Below, one piece after another: positions 1 through 6,837 of a DNA stretch of 15,431 nucleotides. The DNA lies in NCBI GenBank assembly GCA_964639665.1, contig CAZXEU010000046.1:1-15431 (forward strand), given 5' to 3'. How positions within the stretch are numbered: the stretch's first letter is position 1; each line of letters begins with the position of its first letter. The notes under the pieces are model-generated. The model was not told where the DNA came from. It searched no databases and saw only the letters and a program-made list of their open reading frames with translations. Source of the stretch: CAZXEU01 sp964639665. GTDB lineage: Bacteria; Bacteroidota; Rhodothermia; Rhodothermales; Bin80. The position numbers and the translations under genes are program-made.

Positions 1-151
1 CTTCGACGGTGAAGCCGGGATAGCACCACTTGCATACCGAGTGATTTATGTTGCCTCGCAGGGACGGCTTCTCCTCAGGCGAAAACGCCGAAGATGCAGC
101 GACCGCGGCCGTCGCCACGAGCGAATTCCGAACAAAATCTCTGCGACGCAT
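1..151 (-). CDS. Hydroxypyruvate isomerase-like TIM barrel, exported, N-terminal fragment
   Basis: Only the first 50 codons lie in the window; the gene runs off the left edge. I translated the minus strand from the ATG at 151. The protein opens with a twin-arginine signal (MRRRDFVRNS followed by an alanine-rich stretch to about residue 23). It then reads RGNINHSVCKWCYPGF at about residues 32-47, the opening strand I associate with hydroxypyruvate isomerase-like proteins of the xylose-isomerase TIM-barrel superfamily. In that family the typical member interconverts hydroxypyruvate and tartronate semialdehyde, but the exported copies found in sugar-oxidation clusters have unproven substrates. 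The start lies 7 bases after the stop of the preceding TIM-barrel gene, so it is probably the next gene of the same operon. The family call rests on this short stretch alone; exported TIM barrel is likely, the exact subfamily less so. Confidence 0.72.
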   Translation of the reverse strand, partial: MRRRDFVRNSLVATAAVAASSAFSPEEKPSLRGNINHSVCKWCYPGFTVE

Positions 152-158
152 TTTTTCT

Positions 159-1064
159 CTATTTCCGTACGGTGGGCAGTATGCGGTCCATGCGCTCGGC
201 TATCTCCGCGAGCCGCGCGGAGTCTCCGCCGGGAATCTCCGCCGTCGCCCAGCCTTCGTAGCCGATCTCATCCAGGGCACTCACGACGGCAGGCCAGTCA
301 CAGTCGCCCTCGCCCAGCGGCACTCCGAAGCCGGCATAAGGACCTTCCTGGTCACGCTTGCCCCTGCTGTATTCCTTGATGTCCAGCTTGAGAATGCGGT
401 GGCCCAGCGTGCGAATCCAGTGCTCCGGCCAACCATAATTGACTACGTTCCCCACGTCGAAATACCAGCCTATCCAATCGCTCTCGAACTCATCCAGGTA
501 GCGCGCGCACTCCATCGGGCTGAGCAGAAACATGTTCCATACGTTCTCTATCGCTATGCGAACGCCGTACTCTGCTGCCATCGGGAGCACCTTGCGTATC
601 TCTTCCTGGCTTCGCCTGTACGCATCCTCGTAGGATACGCCCTTGTTGACGACGGCAGGTACCAGCAGAACGGTAGAGGCACCATAGGCGCGGGCGTCAT
701 CCAGGGCAATGCGCAGTCCTTCCAGACCCTCAGCGCGGACTTCCGGATCGGGATCGGAGAGGGTCTTGTTCCAGTGCACAGAATCCACTACGCCGTGAAT
801 GGGCAGCCCGACCGCCTCCTTGGCGGCCAGGACTTCGTCGCGGTCCAGGTCATTGGGGCTCGATAATTCTACACCGTCAAATCCCAGCGACTGCAGCAGC
901 CGAAATTTGCCCTCCACGGACAGATCCTCGTCCACCATGCCGAATTTAACGGCCTTGCGAATGGTGCTGGTCCGGGGCGACTGGCTCTGCGCCACATGTG
1001 TACTCATTGCGGAGGCCAGCGCGACGGCCGCCGCACCTTTTCTGAGGAAGTCCCGTCTCATCAT
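159..1064 (-). CDS. Tat-exported sugar phosphate isomerase/epimerase-type TIM barrel
   Basis: A 301-residue protein of the xylose isomerase-like TIM-barrel superfamily (AP endonuclease 2 / sugar phosphate isomerase family). An upstream in-frame start at 1100 exists, but I chose the ATG at 1064. It puts a Tat motif (MMRRDFLRKG) at the very N-terminus and overlaps the upstream stop by one base (TGATG), a usual sign of translational coupling. The signal region runs to about residue 28. Likely metal ligands are Glu173 in AIENVWN, Asp203 in YFDVGN and Glu276 in ATAEIPGG. Where many relatives have a His in HxKD, this protein reads KLDIKEY, so the third ligand looks like Asp228. Such proteins act as isomerases, epimerases or, in 3-keto-glycoside pathways, as lyases or hydratases; being exported and next to an exported Gfo/Idh/MocA protein favours a periplasmic sugar role. 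The substrate is unknown. Confidence 0.88.
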   Translation of the reverse strand: MMRRDFLRKGAAAVALASAMSTHVAQSQSPRTSTIRKAVKFGMVDEDLSVEGKFRLLQSLGFDGVELSSPNDLDRDEVLAAKEAVGLPIHGVVDSVHWNKTLSDPDPEVRAEGLEGLRIALDDARAYGASTVLLVPAVVNKGVSYEDAYRRSQEEIRKVLPMAAEYGVRIAIENVWNMFLLSPMECARYLDEFESDWIGWYFDVGNVVNYGWPEHWIRTLGHRILKLDIKEYSRGKRDQEGPYAGFGVPLGEGDCDWPAVVSALDEIGYEGWATAEIPGGDSARLAEIAERMDRILPTVRK

Positions 1065-2401
1065 CAGCCCTGCCCGGCTTGAGCCGTGCTGACGGACCAC
1101 GGCGCGCGATCGATACTCGTCCTGCCGGGGATGGCCACAGCCGGAAACGGCATCGGACCGAATGCCAGCGAGGGCGGAACGAGGTCAAGGCCGGAGCCGG
1201 CCAGCTTGTCCCACGTGAGTTCCTGGCCTGTGTACGCGCTCTCGCGGCCCAGTACGGCCGTCAGCGTGCTGTCTGCAATCTGCCGCGTCTCGTTGATGGC
1301 CAAACCCTCACGAATGCTGTGTATGAGATCGGTGTGCTCCTGCACGTAGGCGTTGTTCCCAGGCTCGGGAGCTTCAAACAGCACGGATCCGTCGTGGGAG
1401 CGCAGCACGGACCACCCTGGATGCAGTTCTGCCACACCGTTCGTGCCCACGACGCGATTGGTCACCCGCGTGGTGACATCTTTCATTTGCCTGCACTTGG
1501 CTTCCACGCGCACGCCACCCGCATACACGTATTCGACGCTGAAGTGATCATAGATGTGGCCATACGACGGATCAACCCGCTCTATGCGTCCTCCCATGGC
1601 CAGGCAGGATTCCGGATGCGCCTGGAAAACCCAGTTGATCACGTCCAGATTGTGCACGAATTGCTCCACGATATGATCGCCAGACAGCCAGGTAAAGTAG
1701 TACCAGTTGCGGCACTGCCATTCCATGTCCGACATGCCCGGCTTGCGGGGGCGCAGCCATATCGGCCCGGTCATGTAATACTCCTGAGCGGATACAAGCT
1801 CTCCTATCATGCCGTCGTGGATGCGCTTTATGGCCTCCACAAAACTTGGCTGCCTGCGATACAGCGTGCCGGCCACCACGGAGAGCCCTTTCTTCGTGGC
1901 CAGCTCACCCGCTTCGTTTATGGCATGCGTCCCGGCCACGTCCACGGAAACGGGCTTCTCCATGAACACGTGCTTTCCGGCCTCTACGGCTGCGCGGAAA
2001 TGGACCGGCCTAAAGCCCGGAGGTGTCGCCAGAATGACCATGTCCACGTCGCTTTCGATGACATACCGATACGCGTCAAATCCCACGAAAGCGTGCTCCT
2101 TGTCGACCTGGAAGGCCGCTCCGATCTCTTGCTTAAGCCCTTGCATGGACCGGTCCAGCCGGTCCTCAAACAGGTCTCCCATTGCGGTAATCACGACCCC
2201 GTCCGCCGATTGAACCGCGTCGCGGGCAGCTCCGGTACCCCGGCCGCCGCAGCCCACGACGCCTACCCGGATCGTATCCGTTCCGCCCGCATATGCAAAA
2301 TCGCCCCGGCCCATCAGCCCGGCGGACACGCCGAGCGTGGTAGCCGCCGACACCTTCAGGAATCGGCGGCGTGACTGGGTTGCATTATCCTGTTCAGCCA
2401 T
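1064..2401 (-). CDS. Tat-exported Gfo/Idh/MocA family oxidoreductase (copy A)
   Basis: A 445-residue NAD(P)-dependent sugar oxidoreductase with a Tat signal (SRRRFLKVSAA, residues 10-20, cleavage region near 36-40). The Rossmann nucleotide-binding turn is VGCGGRGTGA at about 49-58, the conserved EKP motif is at 148-150, and the catalytic region GDHIVEQFVHNLD is at 241-253. Members oxidise a sugar or cyclitol hydroxyl to a ketone, or the reverse; exported members usually keep their cofactor tightly bound and recycle it. It is clearly paralogous to the gene at 3425-4795 (shared TPPGFRP, AAVEAGK, EKP and GDHIVEQ blocks). The ATG at 2401 overlaps the end of the ApbE gene by 8 bases and its stop overlaps the next TIM-barrel start by one, so it is embedded in an operon. 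No clear Shine-Dalgarno site precedes it. The substrate cannot be told; C3 oxidation of a glycoside is an inference from context. Confidence 0.93.
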   Translation of the reverse strand: MAEQDNATQSRRRFLKVSAATTLGVSAGLMGRGDFAYAGGTDTIRVGVVGCGGRGTGAARDAVQSADGVVITAMGDLFEDRLDRSMQGLKQEIGAAFQVDKEHAFVGFDAYRYVIESDVDMVILATPPGFRPVHFRAAVEAGKHVFMEKPVSVDVAGTHAINEAGELATKKGLSVVAGTLYRRQPSFVEAIKRIHDGMIGELVSAQEYYMTGPIWLRPRKPGMSDMEWQCRNWYYFTWLSGDHIVEQFVHNLDVINWVFQAHPESCLAMGGRIERVDPSYGHIYDHFSVEYVYAGGVRVEAKCRQMKDVTTRVTNRVVGTNGVAELHPGWSVLRSHDGSVLFEAPEPGNNAYVQEHTDLIHSIREGLAINETRQIADSTLTAVLGRESAYTGQELTWDKLAGSGLDLVPPSLAFGPMPFPAVAIPGRTSIDRAPWSVSTAQAGQG

Positions 2402-3428
2402 GGCTTGTGCTTTTTGATTGACACGTCAATATAGCAGATTTGGCACTGCCGGTTTCGTGAGCCTCCCCGAAACCAGGTGATTCGAGCATCTGCTCATCGT
2501 CCGCGCTTCGAAGGATCAAGCGTACGGAAACGCCCGGCAATTTCCTGGCAAGGCACACGGCCGCCTCCGGCTCCATTACGCTGAAGGCGGACGCCAGGGC
2601 GTCGGCATCCATTCCGGCGGGCGCCGCTACCACGACGGTACGATTATCCGTCATCGCTCTTCCCGTGCGCGGATCCAGTATGTGCGAATGCCGGACCCCC
2701 CCGTGGTCGATGAATCGGGACGCCGCGCCCGAGGATGCGACCGCTTGGCTGGCGAGTTGCATCTTGCCCCCGCCGGGCAGCAGAACGCTCCAGCCACTGC
2801 TGCCGGGCGGCGCCTCCGACGCCGCTATGTCACCGCCTGCATCCACCAGCGCGTGCACAACCCCGTGCTGGACAAGTACGCGCAGCGCCTCGCCTGCCGC
2901 ATAGCCCTTCGCGATCCCCCCGAGGTCCAGGCGCATGCCGGCCTGAAGCAGCACGGCGCTGCTGTCCTTCAGACGGAGTTTGGCGTAACCCACTGCCTTC
3001 ATCGCGCCAGCCACCTCGTCCGCCGGGGGCAGCTGCCCGCGCCGGCGCGCCCAGCGCCAGAGCCTCGTAAGAGGCCCCACCGTAACGTCAAACGCTCCGC
3101 CCGTGAGCGCAGAGATCTCCTGGCTGCGCGAGAGCACGGCATGCAGGTCCGCGCTCAGGGAGATGCTGCGCCCGGACCCTGCCGATGCTGACAGCCTGTT
3201 CAGCTCGCTTTCGGGCAGATAGTCGCTCAAGCGCCAATCCAGGCCTTCGATGCGGGCGAACGCCGCCCTCGCTGCCACGCCCGCCCGGGCACTGTCGGGA
3301 GCATAGAGCACAACCCTAAACCACGTGCCCATGTGGGGCTCGCGGTAGTCGAACCGCACCAGGTCCTGAGCCTGTGCGGCACTCCCGATCAGCAATCCCG
3401 CGGTGGCCGCGGCGACGCGCAGTCTCAA
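2394..3428 (-). CDS. apbE: ApbE family FAD:protein FMN transferase, exported, TTG start
   Basis: A 344-residue ApbE protein, a normal length for the family. ApbE enzymes act outside the cytoplasm, moving FMN from FAD onto a Ser/Thr of target proteins, with Mg2+. A signal peptide spans residues 1-20 (ending SAAQA before QD). Family motifs are PHMGTWFRV (31-39), LDLGGIAKGYAAG (168-180), DAGGDI (196-201), HSHILDPRTG (247-256) and the Mg-site segment DADALASAF (274-282). The first codon is TTG, not ATG: at 3428 the bases read TTGA, overlapping the upstream stop TGA by 4. The next Met (residue 33) would delete the signal peptide, so the TTG start is preferred. The gene sits between two paralogous Gfo/Idh/MocA genes and overlaps both. 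No protein in the window shows an obvious FMN-attachment motif, so its target lies elsewhere or is unusual. Confidence 0.93.
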   Translation of the reverse strand: MRLRVAAATAGLLIGSAAQAQDLVRFDYREPHMGTWFRVVLYAPDSARAGVAARAAFARIEGLDWRLSDYLPESELNRLSASAGSGRSISLSADLHAVLSRSQEISALTGGAFDVTVGPLTRLWRWARRRGQLPPADEVAGAMKAVGYAKLRLKDSSAVLLQAGMRLDLGGIAKGYAAGEALRVLVQHGVVHALVDAGGDIAASEAPPGSSGWSVLLPGGGKMQLASQAVASSGAASRFIDHGGVRHSHILDPRTGRAMTDNRTVVVAAPAGMDADALASAFSVMEPEAAVCLARKLPGVSVRLILRSADDEQMLESPGFGEAHETGSAKSAILTCQSKSTSHG

Positions 3429-4795
3429 ATCACGCGCGTAACACCCGGAACGGCAACGGCATAGCGTCCCTTCGCGTCCGGCACTACGGGCGGATCCACA
3501 TCCCAGCCAAACGTTTCCGGGACCAGCTTGAGGTCGCTATTGAGTGCGTCCTCCCAGGCAATCTCCGCACCGGAATACGTGGCCATGCGTCCCATGATGG
3601 AAGACATGGTGGCGATGGCACCGTTTTCGGTATCGGCGTACTTGTACTCGCCGGCGATTATGGCCGCGAACAGCTCGTCATGCTCGACCTGGTAGGGATT
3701 CGGGTCATCCTTGTCCCTGTGGTTGTAGATGATCTCGCCCGAGGCGTCGTAGAGCTCTCCCGGCGCCGGTGCCGTGCCGGTGGTGCCGTGGAAGGCCTCG
3801 GAGACGCGGTTCAGGCAGTCCGGCATGTGCCGGCACTGGCTCAGCACACGGCTGCCGTTCTCGTATTCGAATTCGACAAAATGATGGTCGAATATTTCAC
3901 CGTGATCCGGGCCTGTGCGCACCAGCCGGCCTCCCTGGCCCTGTGCCCGCACCGGGTGGCCCTGCAAGACCCAGTTCGCCACGTCAATGTTGTGTATGTG
4001 CTGCTCGACAATGTGGTCGCCGCAGAGCCAGTTGAAGTAGTACCAGTTGCGCATCTGGTACTCCATCTCCGTCAGCTTGCGCCCCGCCTTCTCCTCGTAC
4101 TCGGCGCGCTCCCGCACCCAGACGCCTCCTCCATTCCAGTACACGCGGCCAAGAATGATGTCGCCAATGGCGCCGTCGTGCATGCGGCTGACCCACTGCC
4201 GGTATACGGTTTGGTAGTGGCGCTGTAGGCCCACTACCACGTTGAGCCGCTTTTCCTTGGCCTTCTGGCCCGTTTCGAGAATCTGCCGCACGCCAGGTGC
4301 ATCCGTCGCGAGGGGCTTTTCCATGAAGATCTGCTTGCCCGCCTCCACGGCCGCATCGAAATGCAGCGGGCGAAATCCCGGTGGCGTCGTGAGTATCACA
4401 ACATCGGACTCCTCCAGTACAGCCTTGTATCCGTCGAAGCCGTCAAATCGACGTTCAACGGGTACGTCCACCTGACTCACACTGGCCTTGCTACCGGCAA
4501 GCGAGACCGGATCCATGATGTTGCCAAAGCTCTCTTCAATGCGGTCCATGAAGGGATCCGCCATGGCTACCAGACGCACGTTTGGTGAAGCACTCATGGC
4601 CTGCACGGCAGCACCCGTGCCGCGACCGCCGCAGCCAATGAGCCCGACCCGTATGGTGTCATCCACTCCGTAATAGGCACTGGCCGAAAGCGGGAACTGA
4701 CTGGCCATGACGGATCCGACCACGGCCGCGGTCCCCTTGACGAAATCCCGCCGCGTCACGGTGCGTGCCTGGTCGTTGGAATTGGCTGTTTTCAT
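3425..4795 (-). CDS. Tat-exported Gfo/Idh/MocA family oxidoreductase (copy B)
   Basis: A 456-residue NAD(P)-dependent oxidoreductase. The N-terminus has a Tat motif (VTRRDFVKGTAA, about 13-24) and a signal region ending near SASA (37-40). The Rossmann turn GCGGRGTGA is at 54-62, EKP at 159-161, and the active-site region GDHIVEQHIHNID at 259-271. It carries an insert after residue 220 (WNGGGVWVRERAEYEEKAGR) typical of the large exported Bacteroidota/Planctomycetes subgroup. It is the closest relative of copy A in this window, with ApbE between them. The ATG at 4795 has a plausible GAGGTA ribosome site 5 bases upstream, one of the few in this operon, and lies 43 bases after the FGE-like gene. 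Its stop overlaps the ApbE TTG start. Probable role is periplasmic oxidation or reduction of a sugar; the substrate is not identifiable. Confidence 0.94.
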   Translation of the reverse strand: MKTANSNDQARTVTRRDFVKGTAAVVGSVMASQFPLSASAYYGVDDTIRVGLIGCGGRGTGAAVQAMSASPNVRLVAMADPFMDRIEESFGNIMDPVSLAGSKASVSQVDVPVERRFDGFDGYKAVLEESDVVILTTPPGFRPLHFDAAVEAGKQIFMEKPLATDAPGVRQILETGQKAKEKRLNVVVGLQRHYQTVYRQWVSRMHDGAIGDIILGRVYWNGGGVWVRERAEYEEKAGRKLTEMEYQMRNWYYFNWLCGDHIVEQHIHNIDVANWVLQGHPVRAQGQGGRLVRTGPDHGEIFDHHFVEFEYENGSRVLSQCRHMPDCLNRVSEAFHGTTGTAPAPGELYDASGEIIYNHRDKDDPNPYQVEHDELFAAIIAGEYKYADTENGAIATMSSIMGRMATYSGAEIAWEDALNSDLKLVPETFGWDVDPPVVPDAKGRYAVAVPGVTRVI

Positions 4796-4800
4796 GCTGC

Positions 4801-4806
4801 TACCTC
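4801..4806 (-). promoter_or_regulatory. Candidate ribosome binding site for the copy B oxidoreductase
   Basis: On the minus strand the bases read GAGGTA, 5 bases before the ATG at 4795. Most other starts in this window have no recognisable Shine-Dalgarno sequence and rely on overlap with the upstream gene. This site therefore marks a possible independent ribosome entry after the 43-base gap. Confidence 0.4.
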
Positions 4807-4838
4807 GCTGAAGTTTGGGTTGGTTGCTCTGCGCTCGG

Positions 4839-5813
4839 TCAGCCTCCCAGAACAGTGTCCCAGAAGGCCTGAATTTGTTCAGGATCCGGACGCTCTACGG
4901 GTCTGACAATACGGAAACCCACAAAGGGGGAGTCTGTGTTCCACCACATGCTACGTGGAATCTGCGGATCCCGCCGCTTCCAGTCAAGGCTGGATTCCAG
5001 GCGGGCGGCACACCGGAGGTGTTCCGGATCGTCGTCATAGGCGCCTCCGCGTACGGTACGTGGATGAAGCCGTGTCGGCGGAATCCACGGATCGGCTCCC
5101 TGAAGGAGGGTATACGCCTCCGCCTCGTACTCGTCCAGCGTCCATTCCGACACGTTGCCGTGCATGTCGAATAGGCCCCACGGATTGGGAGCCTTGCCGC
5201 CTGGAGGCTGAAGCGCTTCACCGCTGTTGCCGTAATGCCAGGCGTAGGTGCCAAGCTGTGCGGGATCGTCACCAAAGCTGTAGGCCGTCGTCGTGCCCGC
5301 CCGGCAGGCGTATTCCCATTCCGCCTCCGTGGGAAGCCGGTAGAACTCACCGGTCTTTTCGCTCAGCCAGTGTGCATACTGCAGCGCAGCCCATTGCGTG
5401 ATCCCGCTGGCAGGATACCCCTGGTTTCCCATTCCATGGGCCGGATCTTCGTAGGGAGGACTCGGCCGCGCCACGATCTCCGGGTCGAAATCCACGCCCT
5501 CGGCCGCCGCCTCGCTATCCCGGTCCCGGTATCTGAACAAGGCATACTCATCGTAGGTCACTTCATATACGCCCATATAGAAGCTGCCCACCGTTACGGA
5601 TATACGCGGGCCCTCGTCACTGTCCCGGCCTTGTTCCTGTTCCGGACTGCCCAGGTAGAACGTGCCCCCGGGAAGCTTCACCATGTCAAAGGAAATCTCC
5701 GTGCCCGGGATGGCTTGCGTTATGACCTCGGACCCGGTCAATTGCGCCTGTACAGCGGCAGGCTGCGCGCCGGTGCCTACCAGGATGGCCCCAAAAAACA
5801 GCTTACTGAGCAT
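4839..5813 (-). CDS. Secreted FGE-sulfatase-fold protein lacking the catalytic cysteines
   Basis: A 324-residue protein with a signal peptide (MLSKLFFGAILVGTGAQ, cleavage near AVQAQ, residues 20-24) and one formylglycine-generating-enzyme-type domain (PF03781, SUMF1/EgtB/PvdO fold) over about residues 42-303. Visible family blocks are MVKLPGGTFYLGS (44-56), RLPTEAEWEYACRAGT (159-174), GLFDMHGNVSEWT (213-225), RGGAYDDDPEHLRCAAR (255-271) and VGFRIVRP (298-305). Authentic aerobic FGE needs two copper-binding cysteines in the segment after RGG; here that stretch is acidic (YDDDPEH) and only the later structural RCAAR cysteine remains. Sulfatase maturation is therefore unlikely, and no sulfatase is nearby. 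I chose the ATG at 5813, not the upstream in-frame start at 5945, because it begins with the signal peptide and overlaps the upstream gene by only 11 bases. The function is unknown; an exported binding or accessory role in the sugar operon is an inference. Confidence 0.88.
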   Translation of the reverse strand: MLSKLFFGAILVGTGAQPAAVQAQLTGSEVITQAIPGTEISFDMVKLPGGTFYLGSPEQEQGRDSDEGPRISVTVGSFYMGVYEVTYDEYALFRYRDRDSEAAAEGVDFDPEIVARPSPPYEDPAHGMGNQGYPASGITQWAALQYAHWLSEKTGEFYRLPTEAEWEYACRAGTTTAYSFGDDPAQLGTYAWHYGNSGEALQPPGGKAPNPWGLFDMHGNVSEWTLDEYEAEAYTLLQGADPWIPPTRLHPRTVRGGAYDDDPEHLRCAARLESSLDWKRRDPQIPRSMWWNTDSPFVGFRIVRPVERPDPEQIQAFWDTVLGG

Positions 5814-6810
5814 CCTTGGCAAAGGCCGCGTCGAAGGCCGCCGCCGACGGAGCAAAGTCCATGGCTTTGACAGCGCCGCACGCTTCGGCCGCACCGTGTT
5901 CCCGGTCCATGCCGCCGTCTTCCCACTCGATGGAAAGCGGACCATCGTAGCCGGCGCGATTGAGTGCCCGGATGATCTCCTCGAAATCGATGCTCCCGCG
6001 GCCTATGCTCCGGAAGTCCCAGAACCGGTCCAAGTGACCGAAATCCGTGTGTCCGCCGAATACGCCGGCCCGGGTTGGCCTATCGGACCACCACACGTCC
6101 TTCATGTGGACGTGGAAGATGCGGTCTCCGAAGTCGTGAATGAACTGCACATAGTCCACGCCCTGGTACCCGAAATGACTCGGATCGTAGTTGAAGCCGA
6201 ATGACGGCCGGTGATCGATGGCATGCAGCGCCCGGTGTGCGCTTGAGATATCGAATGCGATTTCCGTGGGATGGACTTCCAGCGCAAAGCGCACGCCCAC
6301 TTCCTCGAATACATCCAGAATCGGATTCCATCGCCGGGCGAAGTCCGCGTAGCCTGCGTCAATCATCTCGGCCGTGTTGGGCGGAAACGAATAGAGCAGG
6401 TGCCAGATGCTGCTGCCCGTGAAGCCGTTGACGACGCTGACTCCCAGGCGAGAGGCGGCCCGTGCCGTGCGCCGCATTTCGGCGGCGGCTCGCTGCCGCA
6501 CCCCTTCCGGGTCGCCGTCGCCCCACAACTCGGGCGGCAGAATGGCCTGGTGGCGCGCGTCAATCCGGTCACAGACCGCCTGGCCCACCAGGTGGTTGCT
6601 TATGGCATGAAGCTGGAGCCCGTGCCGGGAGAGGAGCTCGCGCCGGCCCCTGCAATAGGAATCGTCCTGCAGGGCCTCGCTGACACTGAAGTGGTCGCCC
6701 CAGCAGGCCAATTCCAGGCCATCATAGCCCCAGGACGCGGCCTTCGCGGCCAGGACTTCAAGCGGAAGATCGGCCCACTGGCCGGTAAACAGGGTAACGG
6801 GTCTGGCCAT
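5803..6810 (-). CDS. Cytoplasmic sugar phosphate isomerase/epimerase-type TIM barrel
   Basis: A 335-residue xylose isomerase-like TIM barrel with no signal peptide (it begins MARPVTLFTGQWADLP). Probable metal ligands are Glu178 in ALEVHPTE, Asp209 in NYDPSHFG, His235 in HVHMKD and Glu295 in LSIEWED, the standard Glu/Asp/His/Glu set of this superfamily. The long loop containing GHTDFGHLDRFWDF (254-267) is typical of a subgroup that travels with Gfo/Idh/MocA dehydrogenases. It follows such a dehydrogenase gene after 27 bases, so the two probably act on the same cytoplasmic metabolite. Known possibilities for this superfamily are keto-sugar isomerisation, epimerisation, or beta-elimination of a 3-keto-glycoside; sequence alone does not decide among them. 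Its stop lies inside the start of the FGE-like gene (11-base overlap). Confidence 0.92.
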   Translation of the reverse strand: MARPVTLFTGQWADLPLEVLAAKAASWGYDGLELACWGDHFSVSEALQDDSYCRGRRELLSRHGLQLHAISNHLVGQAVCDRIDARHQAILPPELWGDGDPEGVRQRAAAEMRRTARAASRLGVSVVNGFTGSSIWHLLYSFPPNTAEMIDAGYADFARRWNPILDVFEEVGVRFALEVHPTEIAFDISSAHRALHAIDHRPSFGFNYDPSHFGYQGVDYVQFIHDFGDRIFHVHMKDVWWSDRPTRAGVFGGHTDFGHLDRFWDFRSIGRGSIDFEEIIRALNRAGYDGPLSIEWEDGGMDREHGAAEACGAVKAMDFAPSAAAFDAAFAKDAQ

Positions 6811-6837
6811 AATAAGGTGCTGGATCGAAGGGGAAGT

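Noticed and set aside
48..866. Plus-strand open frame of about 272 codons at the left edge
   Set aside because: It lies opposite two TIM-barrel genes with recognisable motifs, and its own sequence resembles no family I know.
1079..2374. Long plus-strand open frame opposite the copy A oxidoreductase (about 431 codons)
   Set aside because: It mirrors a clear Gfo/Idh/MocA gene in GC-rich DNA, where long antisense frames are common. Its translation shows no domain, and the opposite strand has Tat, Rossmann and EKP motifs.
4839..5813. Sulfatase-activating formylglycine-generating enzyme
   Set aside because: The fold blocks are present, but the copper-binding active-site cysteines are replaced and no sulfatase gene is in the window.
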